Shown: in pieces, positions 1 to 9,270 of the stretch
Layout: each line of letters opens with the position of its first letter
Numbering within the stretch: position 1 is the stretch's first letter
Assembly (NCBI GenBank): GCA_947380295.1
Contig: CANCQK010000001.1
Coordinates: 62,001 to 126,000 of the forward strand
From: Bdellovibrionales bacterium
GTDB lineage: Bacteria > Bdellovibrionota > UBA1018
DNA length: 64,000 bases
Direction of reading: 5' to 3'
Program-made: the position numbers and the translations under genes
The notes under the pieces: generated by a model
What the model was told of the DNA's origin: nothing
The model's database searches: none
Seen by the model: only the letters and a program-made list of their open reading frames with translations

Positions 1-97
1 CGTGGTTCTTAAGGGCGAGCGTCCGGTCATGCTTTTAGCAGATGGTACAGAAGCCTCCAAGAATTTACCTGCGGCAACAAGTGCCGAGAGTGCTTGA
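1..97 (+). CDS. clpX: C-terminal fragment, probable ClpX ATPase subunit
   Basis: An open frame enters from the left edge and stops with TGA at 95-97, giving about 31 residues that include VVLKGERPVMLLADG. This resembles the last beta-strand region of ClpX, where a conserved segment of the type 'V..G...P.L.' precedes a variable tail. The position directly upstream of lon, in the same direction, is the classic clpP-clpX-lon order, and this supports the call more than the short sequence does. ClpX is the AAA+ unfoldase of the ClpXP protease. The rest of the gene lies outside the window, so no catalytic motif can be checked; another protein with a similar tail is possible. Confidence 0.5.
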   Translation, partial: VVLKGERPVMLLADGTEASKNLPAATSAESA

Positions 98-208
98 TCC
101 TGGCTTTGAGGTGAAGTACCAATAAATCGTTTTGATTGTTGAGCGATTTTCTGCTCTGATACTGGTTCTGTCTGTTAATTTTTTATTCAAAACTGGGGAG
201 AGGAACTC

Positions 209-2803
209 ATGAGCCATTCTAAAAACGATAAGGACAAGAAATCGGCTAAACTCAAGGTCCCGCTTCTCCCTCTTAGGGATGTGATTATATTCCCTCACAT
301 GGTGGTTCCTCTCTTCGTAGGGCGGGAAAAGTCGATTAACGCATTAGAAGAGTGCGTTAATAAAAAAGTTGAGCTTTTCTTGGTGGCTCAAAGACAGGCG
401 ACTACCGTGAGTCCGGGCGAGCAGGATATTTTCACGGTCGGCACGTTAGGGACAATTTTACAGATTTTACGTCTGCCTGATAACACCGTGAAGGTCTTGA
501 TTGAAGGAAAGCGGCGAGCCCGGATTGTCCAGTATCACGAGGGTGATCGGATGATTGAAGCTGAGGTCGAAGAGTTGGCCGACGTGATGGAAAGCACCGT
601 TGAGCTCGAGGCCTTGGTGCGTTCGCTGAAGGGCACTTTTGAAAACTATGTCAAACTGAATAAGCGAATTCCTCCTGAGATGTTGATGAGCGTCAACACG
701 ATTGAAGATCCTTCTCGACTTGCAGATTTGATCGTAGCTCATCTCAATCTCAAGCTTGAGGACAAGCAGGAGATTCTCGAGGTTCAAGATCCAACCAAGC
801 GGCTGGAAAAACTTTTGCAGCTCATGCAGGGCGAAATTGAAATTCTCCAAGTCGAGCGCCGAATTCGCTCTCGCGTGAAAAAGCAGATGGAGCGTTCGCA
901 AAAAGAATACTATCTAAACGAACAGATGCAGGCCATTCAAAAAGAACTTGGTGAAAAAGACGAGTTCAAGGCCGAGCTGCAGGCGATCGAAAAGCAGATT
1001 CGTTCCAAGGCCATGAGTAAAGAGGCGAAGGACAAGGCGACTCGAGAGCTTAAGAAGCTAAAAATGATGTCACCCATGTCGGCCGAAGCAACTGTAGTGC
1101 GCAACTACATTGACTGGCTCATTACCTTGCCTTGGAATGAGTACACCCAAGATCGCAACGATATTCAAGTAGCTCACGAGGTCTTAGAGGAAGATCATTA
1201 TGGGCTTGAGGAAGTTAAAGAACGTATTCTCGAGTATTTGGCAGTTCGAGTTTTAACTGAGAACTCCAAGGGGCAAATTCTTTGTTTGGCTGGCCCTCCC
1301 GGCGTAGGGAAGACTTCCTTGGCAAAATCCATTGCTAAATCTTTGAATAAGAAATTTGTCCGCTGTTCGCTGGGCGGCGTTCGAGATGAGGCTGAGATAC
1401 GTGGACATCGAAGAACTTATGTCGGTGCACTTCCTGGTAAAGTCATTCAGTCTCTAAAGAAGGCAGGCTCCTCTAATCCGGTTTTTCTTTTTGATGAAGT
1501 CGATAAAATGAGCATGGATTTCCGTGGAGATCCATCTTCTGCGCTTCTTGAAGTACTCGATCCGGAGCAGAACGTCGCATTTGGCGATCATTACCTGGAA
1601 GTTGATTACGATCTCTCCAAGGTGATGTTCATTTTGACTGCTAACTCCCTTCATTCTATTCCTAAGCCACTGCTGGATCGTATGGAAGTGATCTCGATCT
1701 CAGGTTATACCGAGGTCGAAAAATTCAACATTGTTAAGAAGTACCTAGTTTCTAAGCAGATGGAGGCTCATGGTCTGACTGAAGGTGATATTGAAATCAC
1801 TGAGGATGCGATTCACGGAATTATTCGCAGCTATACGCGTGAAGCGGGTGTTAGAAATCTGGAGCGGCTAGTTGCTACCATTTGTCGAAAAGTGGCGAAA
1901 CAGATTGTTGAAAAACGTAATGATAAGCACCTAGGTGCTAGCGTTGATCTGACTTCGGCACAGGCTCTGCCTACCCTTAAGTCGCGTTCCAAGACCGCCG
2001 CAGCAAAAGCAGCCTCTTCTATGGTTCAGTCTAAAGCACGGTCCGCTCAAGCTGTGAAGAATCTCATTCGAGTGAGTGAAGCCGATCTCGAGGAAATGCT
2101 CGGACCTCCGAAGTACCTCGTGAGTAAGGCTGAAGAGCAGAATGAAATTGGTCTCACCAACGGTCTTGCATACACCGAGGCCGGCGGAGATCTCCTTCAG
2201 ATCGAAGTGAGTGTGGTGCCGGGCAAGGGGCAGGTGAAAATCACGGGTAAACTCGGCGAAGTGATGCAGGAATCTGCAGCAACCGCAATGAGTTATGTCC
2301 GTTCGCGCGCGACGGCTTTAGGGCTGGATAAAGACTTTTATCAAGCGATCGATATTCATCTCCATGTTCCCGAAGGAGCTGTGCCGAAAGACGGCCCTTC
2401 TGCTGGAATTACCATGGCCACCGCAATCACCAGTGCTCTAGTTAAGGTGCCTGTGAAAAAGGAAGTCGCCATGACTGGGGAAATTACCCTGCGCGGTCGA
2501 GTTCTACCCATCGGAGGCCTCAAAGAGAAGCTTCTTGCTGCCAAAATCGGAAACATCAAGATCGTGCTCATTCCTAAGGGGAATGTGCCTGATTTGAAAA
2601 AGGTGCCGATTGAAATTAAGTCAGGCATGGAAATTGTTCCTGTTGAGCACGCCGATGAAGTTTTACGTCTTGCGCTCCAGTTGGAAAATCCGACAGAATT
2701 CCTTGCGCCAAAAGCTGCAGAACTACCGATCGGGGCAGTTTCTCCTAAAGAGTTGGCGCACGAAGAACCTCGAACTGAAACTCCTGGTGCTGTGAAACAC
2801 TGA
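209..2803 (+). CDS. lon: ATP-dependent Lon protease
   Basis: Lon is a cytoplasmic AAA+ serine protease that degrades misfolded and regulatory proteins. The 864-residue protein has the N-terminal substrate-binding domain (about 17-210), a coiled region, the AAA+ module with Walker A GPPGVGKT at 362-369 and Walker B FLFDE ending at E430, and the C-terminal protease domain. The Ser-Lys dyad is visible: Ser731 in DGPSAG and Lys774 in GGLKEK, 43 residues apart as in E. coli Lon (S679/K722). The ATG follows a GAGAGG ribosome site. An Ala/Ser/Lys-rich insert of roughly 40 residues near 590-630, absent from E. coli Lon, separates the ATPase and protease domains; it lengthens the protein beyond the usual 780-810. 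It follows probable clpX and stands upstream of the str operon. Confidence 0.97.
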   Translation: MSHSKNDKDKKSAKLKVPLLPLRDVIIFPHMVVPLFVGREKSINALEECVNKKVELFLVAQRQATTVSPGEQDIFTVGTLGTILQILRLPDNTVKVLIEGKRRARIVQYHEGDRMIEAEVEELADVMESTVELEALVRSLKGTFENYVKLNKRIPPEMLMSVNTIEDPSRLADLIVAHLNLKLEDKQEILEVQDPTKRLEKLLQLMQGEIEILQVERRIRSRVKKQMERSQKEYYLNEQMQAIQKELGEKDEFKAELQAIEKQIRSKAMSKEAKDKATRELKKLKMMSPMSAEATVVRNYIDWLITLPWNEYTQDRNDIQVAHEVLEEDHYGLEEVKERILEYLAVRVLTENSKGQILCLAGPPGVGKTSLAKSIAKSLNKKFVRCSLGGVRDEAEIRGHRRTYVGALPGKVIQSLKKAGSSNPVFLFDEVDKMSMDFRGDPSSALLEVLDPEQNVAFGDHYLEVDYDLSKVMFILTANSLHSIPKPLLDRMEVISISGYTEVEKFNIVKKYLVSKQMEAHGLTEGDIEITEDAIHGIIRSYTREAGVRNLERLVATICRKVAKQIVEKRNDKHLGASVDLTSAQALPTLKSRSKTAAAKAASSMVQSKARSAQAVKNLIRVSEADLEEMLGPPKYLVSKAEEQNEIGLTNGLAYTEAGGDLLQIEVSVVPGKGQVKITGKLGEVMQESAATAMSYVRSRATALGLDKDFYQAIDIHLHVPEGAVPKDGPSAGITMATAITSALVKVPVKKEVAMTGEITLRGRVLPIGGLKEKLLAAKIGNIKIVLIPKGNVPDLKKVPIEIKSGMEIVPVEHADEVLRLALQLENPTEFLAPKAAELPIGAVSPKELAHEEPRTETPGAVKH

Positions 2804-2874
2804 GTCTAGTAGCGGTTTCAAATCTGACCTCACCTAGGGGTTAGTTTTCATGGTCTTGAAATTCAAAATGTTGT

Positions 2875-2900
2875 GCCCAGGGCATATCGGCGCCCTGGGT
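2875..2900. repeat. Inverted repeat (hairpin) after lon
   Basis: GCCCAGGGC (2875-2883) pairs with GCCCTGGGT (2892-2900) across an 8-base loop, 8 Watson-Crick pairs plus one G-T. It is followed on + by GAAAAAAA rather than T residues, so it is not a standard intrinsic terminator on this strand. It may still act as an mRNA-stabilising or Rho-assisted 3' end for lon. Confidence 0.5.
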
Positions 2901-3039
2901 GAAAAAAACTCGGTGATTGAAATCAAAAAAATTTCTAAATCGGCAAGATTGGTTCCCTTTAGTTTCCGTATTTGAGATTCGAGGGTCCTAAAATAACCGA
3001 ATCTAGCTTCGGCGACAGGGTCCGCCGCAAAGATTACCC

Positions 3040-3068
3040 TTGACCCTATCCCTTAAAACGACTATTTT
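3040..3068 (+). promoter_or_regulatory. Possible sigma-70 promoter P1 for str operon
   Basis: TTGACC (3040-3045), 17-base spacer, TATTTT (3063-3068). The spacing is ideal and both hexamers are close to consensus; it lies about 200 bases before rpsL. It was found by eye, with no start-site data. Confidence 0.4.
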
Positions 3069-3091
3069 CGCACTCCTTTGCACCTCAAGGG

Positions 3092-3120
3092 TTGACTCTT
3101 GGGCCGTCATCGTTTAACAA
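3092..3120 (+). promoter_or_regulatory. Possible sigma-70 promoter P2 for str operon
   Basis: TTGACT (3092-3097), 17-base spacer, TAACAA (3115-3120), about 150 bases upstream of rpsL. The -35 element is strong and the -10 element moderate. With the upstream candidate it forms a tandem pair, a common arrangement for ribosomal-protein operons. Confidence 0.45.
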
Positions 3121-3274
3121 AGGCGGTGCAGTTCTCCATGTAAGGCCGATTAAGGCTGTGCCCGGGGATGCAAATAAAAAGTTTTGAAGCCTCAACATGG
3201 CCAATGCTTAAGGCATGGTTTGTAGATTGTTTGAGATCGGTTAAATAAGACCGACAGGAAAGGAAAAGTAGTTC

Positions 3275-3670
3275 ATGCCCACCATTAATCAGCTCATTCG
3301 AAAGGGCCGCACAAATAAGCTTTGGAAGACCAAGTCTCCTGCTCTAGAGAGCTGCCCACAACGCCGCGGCGTTTGTACCCGCGTTTATACCACCACTCCT
3401 AAGAAGCCAAATTCGGCTCTCCGGAAGGTATGCCGTGTTCGATTGACCAATGGGTACGAAGTGACCTCCTACATTCCAGGGATTGGCCACAACCTTCAAG
3501 AGCACTCCATCGTGTTGATTCGCGGAGGCCGTGTGAAGGACCTTCCAGGGGTTCGTTACCACACCGTTCGCGGAACCTTGGACGCCCAAGGTGTTGCAAA
3601 TCGTAAGCAGAGTCGTTCTAAGTACGGCGCCAAAAAGGTTGCAGCCGGCGCAGCTCCAGCGGGCAAGTAA
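3275..3670 (+). CDS. rpsL: 30S ribosomal protein S12
   Basis: S12 sits at the decoding centre of the 30S subunit and controls translational accuracy. The 131-residue protein carries the family blocks [13 protein letters not shown] (39-51) and [18 protein letters not shown]. Lys is present at position 43 and in the RVKDLPG loop, the sites where streptomycin-resistance changes occur in other bacteria, so this copy looks like the sensitive form. The last 10 residues are an Ala/Gly/Pro tail that is not part of the usual fold. It starts the str operon, followed after 37 bases by rpsG. The ATG is preceded by an AGGAAAGGA site. Confidence 0.98.
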   Translation: MPTINQLIRKGRTNKLWKTKSPALESCPQRRGVCTRVYTTTPKKPNSALRKVCRVRLTNGYEVTSYIPGIGHNLQEHSIVLIRGGRVKDLPGVRYHTVRGTLDAQGVANRKQSRSKYGAKKVAAGAAPAGK

Positions 3671-3707
3671 TTAAGAATCTATTTGAGTAGAATAAGGAAA
3701 GATACAA

Positions 3708-4178
3708 ATGGGCCGTAAGAAATTTGTTAGAAAGCGCGAAATCCTCCCTGATCCTAAGTTTAACGACGTTGTCGTCGCTAAGTTTGTTAGCAGCTTGCTT
3801 CAGGAAGGCAAAAAATCCACTGCAGAATCCATTTTCTATGGCTGCGTCGATGTCATGCAGAATCGTACCGGCGAAGATGGCCTGAAGCTTTTCAAGAAAG
3901 CTTTGGAAAATGTGAAGCCTCTCCTCGAAGTTAAATCTCGACGTGTTGGCGGCGCAACCTATCAGGTCCCTATTGAAGTAAAGCCAGCCCGACGTCAGTC
4001 CTTGGCTTCTCGTTGGTTGATTGAGTCGGCTCGTGGTCGTCCAGAGCATTCCATGGCAGAGCGTTTGGCTGCTGAAATGATCGAGGCAGCTAATGGCCGC
4101 GGCGGCGCAATGAAAAAGCGTGAAGATGTTCACAAAATGGCGGAAGCCAATAAGGCATTTGCTCACTATAGATGGTGA
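3708..4178 (+). CDS. rpsG: 30S ribosomal protein S7
   Basis: S7 nucleates assembly of the 30S head and contacts E-site tRNA; in E. coli it is also the translational repressor of the str operon. The 156-residue length is canonical and the [14 protein letters not shown] N terminus (here [11 protein letters not shown]) and the [11 protein letters not shown] segment are intact. An AAGGAAAG ribosome site precedes the ATG. The stop codon overlaps the start of fusA by 7 bases, so fusA translation is probably coupled to rpsG. Confidence 0.98.
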   Translation: MGRKKFVRKREILPDPKFNDVVVAKFVSSLLQEGKKSTAESIFYGCVDVMQNRTGEDGLKLFKKALENVKPLLEVKSRRVGGATYQVPIEVKPARRQSLASRWLIESARGRPEHSMAERLAAEMIEAANGRGGAMKKREDVHKMAEANKAFAHYRW

Positions 4179-6256
4179 TAGATCAGCTTAAAAAAACTCG
4201 TAATATCGGCATCATGGCTCACATTGATGCTGGTAAAACCACGACTACCGAGCGAATCCTATACTACACCGGTAAGACCCACAAGCTAGGGGAAGTTCAC
4301 GAAGGAACTACGGTGATGGATTGGATGCCGCAAGAGCAGGAGCGTGGTATTACGATTACTTCTGCTGCGACGACTTCCTTTTGGAAAGATCATCGCATCA
4401 ATATCATCGATACACCAGGTCACGTTGACTTCACCATCGAGGTAGAGCGCTCTTTGCGCGTCCTCGATGGTGCGGTTGCTGTTTTCTGCGCTGTAGGAGG
4501 CGTTGAGCCTCAGTCTGAGACGGTCTGGCGTCAGGCCGATCGATATCACGTCCCAAGAATTGCCTTTGTTAATAAAATGGACCGCGTAGGTGCGGACTTC
4601 TTCGAGGTTTTGAATCAGGTGAGAGAGCGCCTGAAGGCTAATCCTGTGGCGATTCAGATTCCATGGGGGAGTGAAGATACCTTCCAGGGTGTTATTGACC
4701 TCATTGAGATGAAAGCTCTCCTCTGGCACTCCGAGGATCTTGGGTCGAAGTTTGAAACAGTAGAAATTCCCGAAGATCTGCGCGAAGAGTCTCAGGGTTA
4801 CCGAGAAAAAATGATTGAGGCTGCTGCCGAATGTGATGAGGCTCTTGCTGATTTGTATTTGGGCGGTCAACCGATTGGCACGGCAGAGATTCGAAGTGCG
4901 CTTCGTAAAGGGTGCTTGGCAATGAAGCTGGTGCCCATTGTGTGCGGCGCGAGCTTCAAGAATAAGGGCGTTCAGCCTATGCTCGACGCCATCGTGGATT
5001 ACTTACCTTCACCGTTGGATAAGCCCCCAGTGGAAGGCAAAGATCTTGAGGATGAGACTCTTGTGCTCTCTCGAAAATGTGATCCTGATGAGCCGTTTTC
5101 GGCCTTAGCTTTTAAAATTATGAATGATCCCTTTGTGGGTCAGTTGACCTACTTTCGAGTTTATTCAGGTCAAATTCAGTCAGGCGTAATGGTTTACAAT
5201 CCTGCAAAAGGAAAGCGTGAGCGTCTGGGGCGACTCCTGCAGATGCACGCGAATAAGCGAGAAGACATATCTGAGGTCAGGGCAGGCGACATTGCTGCTG
5301 CAGTGGGGCTTCGGTTTACTACCACTGGAGATACCCTGTGTAACGAGGCTCAGCCCATCTTGCTTGAAAAGATGGAGTTTCCAGAGCCTGTGATCTCGGT
5401 TGCAATCGAGCCAAAAACCAAGGCAGATGAAGAAAAATTGGCGAATGCTCTCCAAAAGCTAGCCATGGAAGACCCTTCCTTTCGTGTCGTGTCCAATGAG
5501 GACACTGGGCAGACTTTGATTAGTGGAATGGGCGAACTGCATCTTGAAATCATCGTTGATCGAATGCGGCGAGAGTTTAAGGTGGAAGGCAATGTGGGGC
5601 AGCCTCAGGTTTCTTATAAAGAAACTATTTCGCAGGCTGCACAAGGCGAAGGCAAGTTCATTCGTCAGTCCGGTGGCAAGGGTCAGTATGGACATTGTGT
5701 GATTCGCCTGGAACCTCTTGGTAAGGGGTCAGGCTTTGCCTTTGTGAATTCAGTTCGAGCGGGAGCGATACCGAAAGAATTTATTCCCGCAGTTGAGAAA
5801 GGTCTTTACGAGTCGATGCTGGGAGGGGTGTTAGTTGGCTATCCTGCAACGGATATTAAGGCCACCCTTTTGGACGGTTCTTTTCATGATGTTGATTCCT
5901 CCGAGGTTGCTTTTAAGATTGCCGCCTCGATGGCATTTAGGGATGCATCTTTGGCTGCCAAGCCTCAGATTCTTGAGCCCATTATGTCTTGTGAGATTAT
6001 TTGCCCCGAGGACTACATGGGTGGCGTCATCGGTGACCTCAATAGCAGAAGAGGGAAGATTATTAACATGACTGTTCGGCACGGCCTTCAGGTGATTAAG
6101 GCTGAGGTCCCGCTGGCAACCATGTTTGGGTATTCGACCGCGCTTCGCTCTTCTTCTCAGGGGCGTGCTACCTATTCCATGGAATTTGCTCACTATGAGC
6201 CCGTGCCACCCCAAATTGAGCACGAAATTAAAGTAAAAGCCGGAATTATCATTTAA
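4172..6256 (+). CDS. fusA: Elongation factor G
   Basis: EF-G is the GTPase that drives translocation on the ribosome and, with RRF, ribosome recycling. The 694-residue protein has the G1 loop [10 protein letters not shown] (16-25), the effector RGITI, G3 [10 protein letters not shown]4 NKMD, and the later domains with the [10 protein letters not shown] block of domain IV, so it is full length. The chosen ATG lies inside the last codons of rpsG with no clear Shine-Dalgarno site, which suggests coupled re-initiation; a GTG three bases later is an alternative. No tuf gene follows, unlike many proteobacterial str operons. Domain order and length fit the translational EF-G rather than a tetracycline-resistance protein. 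Confidence 0.97.
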   Translation: MVIDQLKKTRNIGIMAHIDAGKTTTTERILYYTGKTHKLGEVHEGTTVMDWMPQEQERGITITSAATTSFWKDHRINIIDTPGHVDFTIEVERSLRVLDGAVAVFCAVGGVEPQSETVWRQADRYHVPRIAFVNKMDRVGADFFEVLNQVRERLKANPVAIQIPWGSEDTFQGVIDLIEMKALLWHSEDLGSKFETVEIPEDLREESQGYREKMIEAAAECDEALADLYLGGQPIGTAEIRSALRKGCLAMKLVPIVCGASFKNKGVQPMLDAIVDYLPSPLDKPPVEGKDLEDETLVLSRKCDPDEPFSALAFKIMNDPFVGQLTYFRVYSGQIQSGVMVYNPAKGKRERLGRLLQMHANKREDISEVRAGDIAAAVGLRFTTTGDTLCNEAQPILLEKMEFPEPVISVAIEPKTKADEEKLANALQKLAMEDPSFRVVSNEDTGQTLISGMGELHLEIIVDRMRREFKVEGNVGQPQVSYKETISQAAQGEGKFIRQSGGKGQYGHCVIRLEPLGKGSGFAFVNSVRAGAIPKEFIPAVEKGLYESMLGGVLVGYPATDIKATLLDGSFHDVDSSEVAFKIAASMAFRDASLAAKPQILEPIMSCEIICPEDYMGGVIGDLNSRRGKIINMTVRHGLQVIKAEVPLATMFGYSTALRSSSQGRATYSMEFAHYEPVPPQIEHEIKVKAGIII

Positions 6257-6410
6257 ATTTATGATTCTGCTTCTTGCGGGGTGCATCACGCATTTCTGTG
6301 GGTTTGGGGCTCATTTCCTACCTTGGGAGGTGACACACTCGGCTGGTTCATAGGTTGCATTCCGGGAGGAGAAACTAAAACATTCGCCCTCTTGCGAAAG
6401 GAACTCCTTA

Positions 6411-6752
6411 ATGAAAACCATTAAAATGATCGGTTTTGTGTTGTTTTCGGTTCTGTCTCTGGCCTCGTGGGTAGTCGCTGATACAGGTAGTGCCGAAACC
6501 TCGAGTGCGGGTGGCGCACCAGGGGTCGCGGCTAACGCGGAAGCGGAGCGGAGTGCTCCAGCGGTGAAACCGTCGTCAACTCCGCAGCAAGTAGGTACCT
6601 CTGAGGCAGCTGGAATGGCGGGCTCAGTCGAGCCTATGCCTGCAGCAAGTGCTTCAGCTGAAGCTGAGGCCGGCAAGGCTGCGCCTCGTAAAAAGCAACA
6701 GTCTGGTACGGCTGCCGGCGCAAATCAGGCACCGCCAGAACAGTCAGAGTGA
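6411..6752 (+). CDS. Small exported Ala/Ser/Glu-rich protein, unknown function
   Basis: This 113-residue product starts with a typical Sec signal peptide (MKTIKMIGFVLFSVLSLASWVVA, about 23 residues, cleavage near VVA-DT) and the rest is low-complexity, dominated by Ala, Ser, Glu, Gly and Pro, so it is predicted to be disordered and periplasmic or secreted. An AAGGAAC ribosome site precedes the ATG. It occupies the place where tuf often lies, between fusA and rpsJ, and ends just before a strong terminator, so it may be the last gene of the str transcript. I recognise no family. In size and style it resembles the exported protein at 58255-58488, but alignment was not possible. Confidence 0.65.
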   Translation: MKTIKMIGFVLFSVLSLASWVVADTGSAETSSAGGAPGVAANAEAERSAPAVKPSSTPQQVGTSEAAGMAGSVEPMPAASASAEAEAGKAAPRKKQQSGTAAGANQAPPEQSE

Positions 6753-6779
6753 TAAAAGGCTTATTTTTGATAAAAGATC

Positions 6780-6817
6780 AAAAAAGACTCTGAGTCATTG
6801 CTTAGGGTCTTTTTTTT
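6780..6817 (+). terminator. Intrinsic terminator ending the str transcript
   Basis: AAAAAAGACTCT (6780-6791) pairs with AGGGTCTTTTTT (6804-6815), one G-T pair, with a 12-base loop and an 8-base T run ending at 6817. It lies 27 bases after the small exported gene and separates the str transcript from the S10 cluster. Confidence 0.85.
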
Positions 6818-6857
6818 ATACTGAACCGAAATAAGTTTCAAAATCAGTTATTTAAGC

Positions 6858-6885
6858 TTGTTTTTCCTGCTGGGGAGTCTAAATT
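6858..6885 (+). promoter_or_regulatory. Possible sigma-70 promoter for S10 operon
   Basis: TTGTTT (6858-6863), 16-base spacer, TAAATT (6880-6885), placed after the terminator and about 150 bases before rpsJ. A promoter is expected here because the upstream transcript is terminated, but the hexamers are only moderate matches. Confidence 0.4.
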
Positions 6886-7033
6886 GTGGCGCGACGAGCA
6901 AGTTTTAACTTGAATTCGAACGTCACCTATTTTACTGTCACGCCCTTTAGACGAGTTCAGACCAGATTGCTTACCTCGGCACACATCCCAGGTAAGGGAA
7001 CTACTGAACACAAACCCAAGATGTGGAGATATC

Positions 7034-7339
7034 ATGGAACACAAAATCCGAATTAAATTGAAAGCATTTGATCATCGCGTTCTCGACCAGTCGGTCTGGG
7101 AAATCGTAAATACAGCTAAAAGAACTGGAGCTACTGTTCGTGGTCCAATTCCTTTGCCAACTGTGATTAATAAATATTGCGTTTTGCGCTCTCCTCATGT
7201 AGACAAGAAATCCCGCGAGCAGTTCGAAGTTCGAACTCACAAACGGTTGTTAGATATCCTGGAGCCAACTCAACAAACAGTTGATTCTTTGATGAAGCTA
7301 GATCTTTCTGCAGGTGTTGACGTAGAAATTAAATCCTAA
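7034..7339 (+). CDS. rpsJ: 30S ribosomal protein S10
   Basis: S10 (NusE) is a 30S head protein and also takes part in transcription antitermination with NusB. The 101-residue protein has the canonical [14 protein letters not shown] start and the GPIPLPT and RTHKRLLDI blocks. A GGAG site lies before the ATG. It opens the S10 operon, but the following gene rplC is separated by 251 bases, much more than usual. Confidence 0.98.
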   Translation: MEHKIRIKLKAFDHRVLDQSVWEIVNTAKRTGATVRGPIPLPTVINKYCVLRSPHVDKKSREQFEVRTHKRLLDILEPTQQTVDSLMKLDLSAGVDVEIKS

Positions 7340-7489
7340 TCGTAGGACTAAATTTCGGGTCTTTGAAGCCTCAGAGCTTGCGCATGAAGCGCGAATGAGA
7401 TCACTGGAGTGGTCCGATACTTCTTTTTGCATTGTCCTAGTGGCATTCCCAAGAAGAAAGTCGGAGGACTCGGCGACTATCACATGAAA

Positions 7490-7528
7490 GCATCCGGCGG
7501 CCTGATTTAGGCGGCTTCCCGGTGATGC
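7490..7528 (+). promoter_or_regulatory. Bulged stem-loop in the rpsJ-rplC gap
   Basis: GCATCCGG (7490-7497) pairs with CCGGTGATGC (7519-7528) with a two-base bulge, and inside it GCCT (7500-7503) pairs with AGGC (7509-7512) around a 5-base loop. It sits 60 bases before the rplC start, in a gap that normally would be short. It could be a ribosomal-protein binding leader or an RNA-processing site; this is inference from structure by eye. Confidence 0.35.
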
Positions 7529-7590
7529 TGTGATGATGGAATCGTGAAAAGCGAAAATACGAAAGACGAAAAGCGTCTTGGAGTAAAATT

Positions 7591-8325
7591 ATGGAACAAC
7601 AGCCAGGAGCACAAGCAGCAGTAGCCGCAAGTGCATCGAAAGATTTGGCCTCTCTAGAGCGAATTGCCTTGACCCAGGGTCTTGGTGGTATTCTAGGAGT
7701 TAAGGCTGGCATGACCCAAGTTTACACAGAAAAGGGCGACGCTGTCGCTGTTACTGTGATTGACTTGAGACCAGCTGTCATCACTCAAGTTAAAACAAAA
7801 GAAAAGAACGGTTATCAAGCTGTTCAAATTGGCTTTCTCGAGAAGAAAGCAAATTCCTCCTCTTTGCCTGAGCAGGGCCACGCTAAGGTTGTGGGCGCTT
7901 CAGGGTTTTATCATTACCAGGAGTTCAGAATTCCAGAAGGCGAAGCGCTTGGTGGCTTAGCTGTAGGGAAGATCTTGTCTCCCGAGTTTGTTAAAGAGGG
8001 CGACTGCGTAGATTTGACTGCTATCAGCAAAGGTAAGGGCTTTCAGGGTGGTATGAAGCGATTCCACATGTCCGGGGGTTATAAGACTCACGGGGCTTCG
8101 CTCTCTCACAGAAGTTTGGGCTCCATTGGTAACCGCGCCGATCCAGCGAAATGCTTCAAGAATAAAAAAATGGCCGGTCAAATGGGCAACGAGCGAGTGA
8201 CAGTTCAGAATGTGAAAGTGATTCGCATCGACTTGGAAAATCAGTTGCTTTTGGTGCACGGAAGTGTTCCGGGACCTAAGAGCGGAATTGTGACGATTTG
8301 TCGCACCGTGAAGAACGCAGGGTAA
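7591..8325 (+). CDS. rplC: 50S ribosomal protein L3
   Basis: L3 is an early 50S assembly protein whose loop reaches towards the peptidyl-transferase centre. The conserved body starts at GILGVKAGMTQVY and includes the GKGFQGGMKRFHMSGG loop and the HRSLGSIGNRADP block. The 244-residue chain carries about 30 extra N-terminal residues (rich in Ala and Gln) relative to the usual 205-215; there is no in-frame ATG nearer the conserved body, and GGAG lies 8 bases before the chosen ATG. The next gene, rplD, follows after 3 bases. Confidence 0.97.
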   Translation: MEQQPGAQAAVAASASKDLASLERIALTQGLGGILGVKAGMTQVYTEKGDAVAVTVIDLRPAVITQVKTKEKNGYQAVQIGFLEKKANSSSLPEQGHAKVVGASGFYHYQEFRIPEGEALGGLAVGKILSPEFVKEGDCVDLTAISKGKGFQGGMKRFHMSGGYKTHGASLSHRSLGSIGNRADPAKCFKNKKMAGQMGNERVTVQNVKVIRIDLENQLLLVHGSVPGPKSGIVTICRTVKNAG

Positions 8326-8328
8326 AAT

Positions 8329-8958
8329 ATGCCGACCTTAGAATTATTAAATCAAGAAAAGCAAAAAATCGGAACGATCGAACTTCGTGATGACGTGTTT
8401 GCAGTGGACGTGAATGTTCCGCTCGTGCACCAGGTTTTGAAGGCACAATTGGCAGGACGACGCCAAGGAACTGCTAAAACCAAGACAAAAAGCGAAGTTC
8501 GCGGTGGCGGTAGAAAGCCGTTCAAGCAAAAGGGAACAGGAAATGCTCGACAGGGCTCCATCCGTTCTCCTCTTCAGCCAGGTGGTGGACAGAGCTTTGG
8601 ACCTCAGCCACGTTCCTATGAGCAGGCAACACCGAAGGAGATGGTTCGAGGCGCATTGCGTTCCGCTCTCTCCGATCGTTTAAAGGCGAGCAGGCTTTTG
8701 GTTGTGGATGAATTCAAATTAGATTCAGCTAAGACCCAGATCTTGGACGCTCTTTTGAAGAACAAGCTGCAAGTTGAACAAGTCTTGATCGTTGATGATC
8801 TCAATCGAAACTTGGAACTTTCAGGAAGAAACTTGCCTAAGGTCAAGGTTCTTCGTACTGAAGGCCTCAATGTTTATGATGTTATCCGAAACGACTGGGT
8901 CGTTATAACGAAACGCGCGGTACAGGCTGTTGAAAGCCGCCTCGCGCCATCGAGTTAA
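8329..8958 (+). CDS. rplD: 50S ribosomal protein L4
   Basis: L4 lines the peptide exit tunnel and in E. coli represses the S10 operon. The 209-residue protein is of usual length; the extended tunnel loop is visible as the Gly/Arg/Lys-rich stretch from RGGGRKPFKQKGTG to about QPRSYEQ. It begins 3 bases after rplC and its ribosome site lies in the rplC stop region, so translation is probably coupled. Confidence 0.97.
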   Translation: MPTLELLNQEKQKIGTIELRDDVFAVDVNVPLVHQVLKAQLAGRRQGTAKTKTKSEVRGGGRKPFKQKGTGNARQGSIRSPLQPGGGQSFGPQPRSYEQATPKEMVRGALRSALSDRLKASRLLVVDEFKLDSAKTQILDALLKNKLQVEQVLIVDDLNRNLELSGRNLPKVKVLRTEGLNVYDVIRNDWVVITKRAVQAVESRLAPSS

Positions 8959-8971
8959 GTTGAGGTAATCC

Positions 8972-9262
8972 ATGCGTACCCTTTATGAAGTAATTCGGAG
9001 ACCTATCATTAGCGAAAAAAGCACTGCTCTTGCCGAAATCGGCGGAAAGTATGCTTTTGAAGTCGCAATGAAGGCTAATAAGCAAGAAATTAGAGCAGCC
9101 GTTCAGAACCTATTCAATGTCCAGGTTCGAGATGTACGGACGATGGTGATGCACGGTAAGGCGAAGCGCGTAGGCAGCTTCGAGACCAAAAAAGCCAATT
9201 GGAAGAAGGCTTTGGTCACCCTCGCCGAAGGACAGAAGATTGATTTCTTCCAAACCAAGTGA
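8972..9262 (+). CDS. rplW: 50S ribosomal protein L23
   Basis: L23 lies at the tunnel exit and is the docking site for trigger factor and SRP. The 96-residue protein has the RRPIISEKS motif near the N terminus and the KAKRVG segment of the extended loop. It is flanked by rplD and rplB in canonical order with gaps of 13 and 8 bases. Confidence 0.97.
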   Translation: MRTLYEVIRRPIISEKSTALAEIGGKYAFEVAMKANKQEIRAAVQNLFNVQVRDVRTMVMHGKAKRVGSFETKKANWKKALVTLAEGQKIDFFQTK

Positions 9263-9270
9263 GTTGATCT

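Larger units (their letters stand above)
2804..3274 (+). promoter_or_regulatory. 471-bp lon-rpsL intergenic leader region
   Basis: This gap holds no convincing gene. It contains an 8-9 bp inverted repeat at 2875-2900, two sigma-70-like promoters in tandem (3040-3068 and 3092-3120), and about 150 bases of leader before rpsL with further short inverted repeats (for instance CGGCG at 3010s pairing with CGCCG near 3023). A long structured leader fits control of the str operon, where S7 is the known repressor in E. coli, but no specific S7 target can be identified by eye. Confidence 0.5.

Noticed and set aside
2875..2900. Intrinsic terminator for lon
   Set aside because: The stem is good but followed by A residues on + and by no T tract on either side; kept only as an inverted repeat.
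2850..2975. Open frame of 41 codons after lon (MVLKFKMLCPGH...)
   Set aside because: It has a fair AGGGG site, but it covers the inverted repeat at 2875-2900 and shows no known motif. No support for translation; left out.
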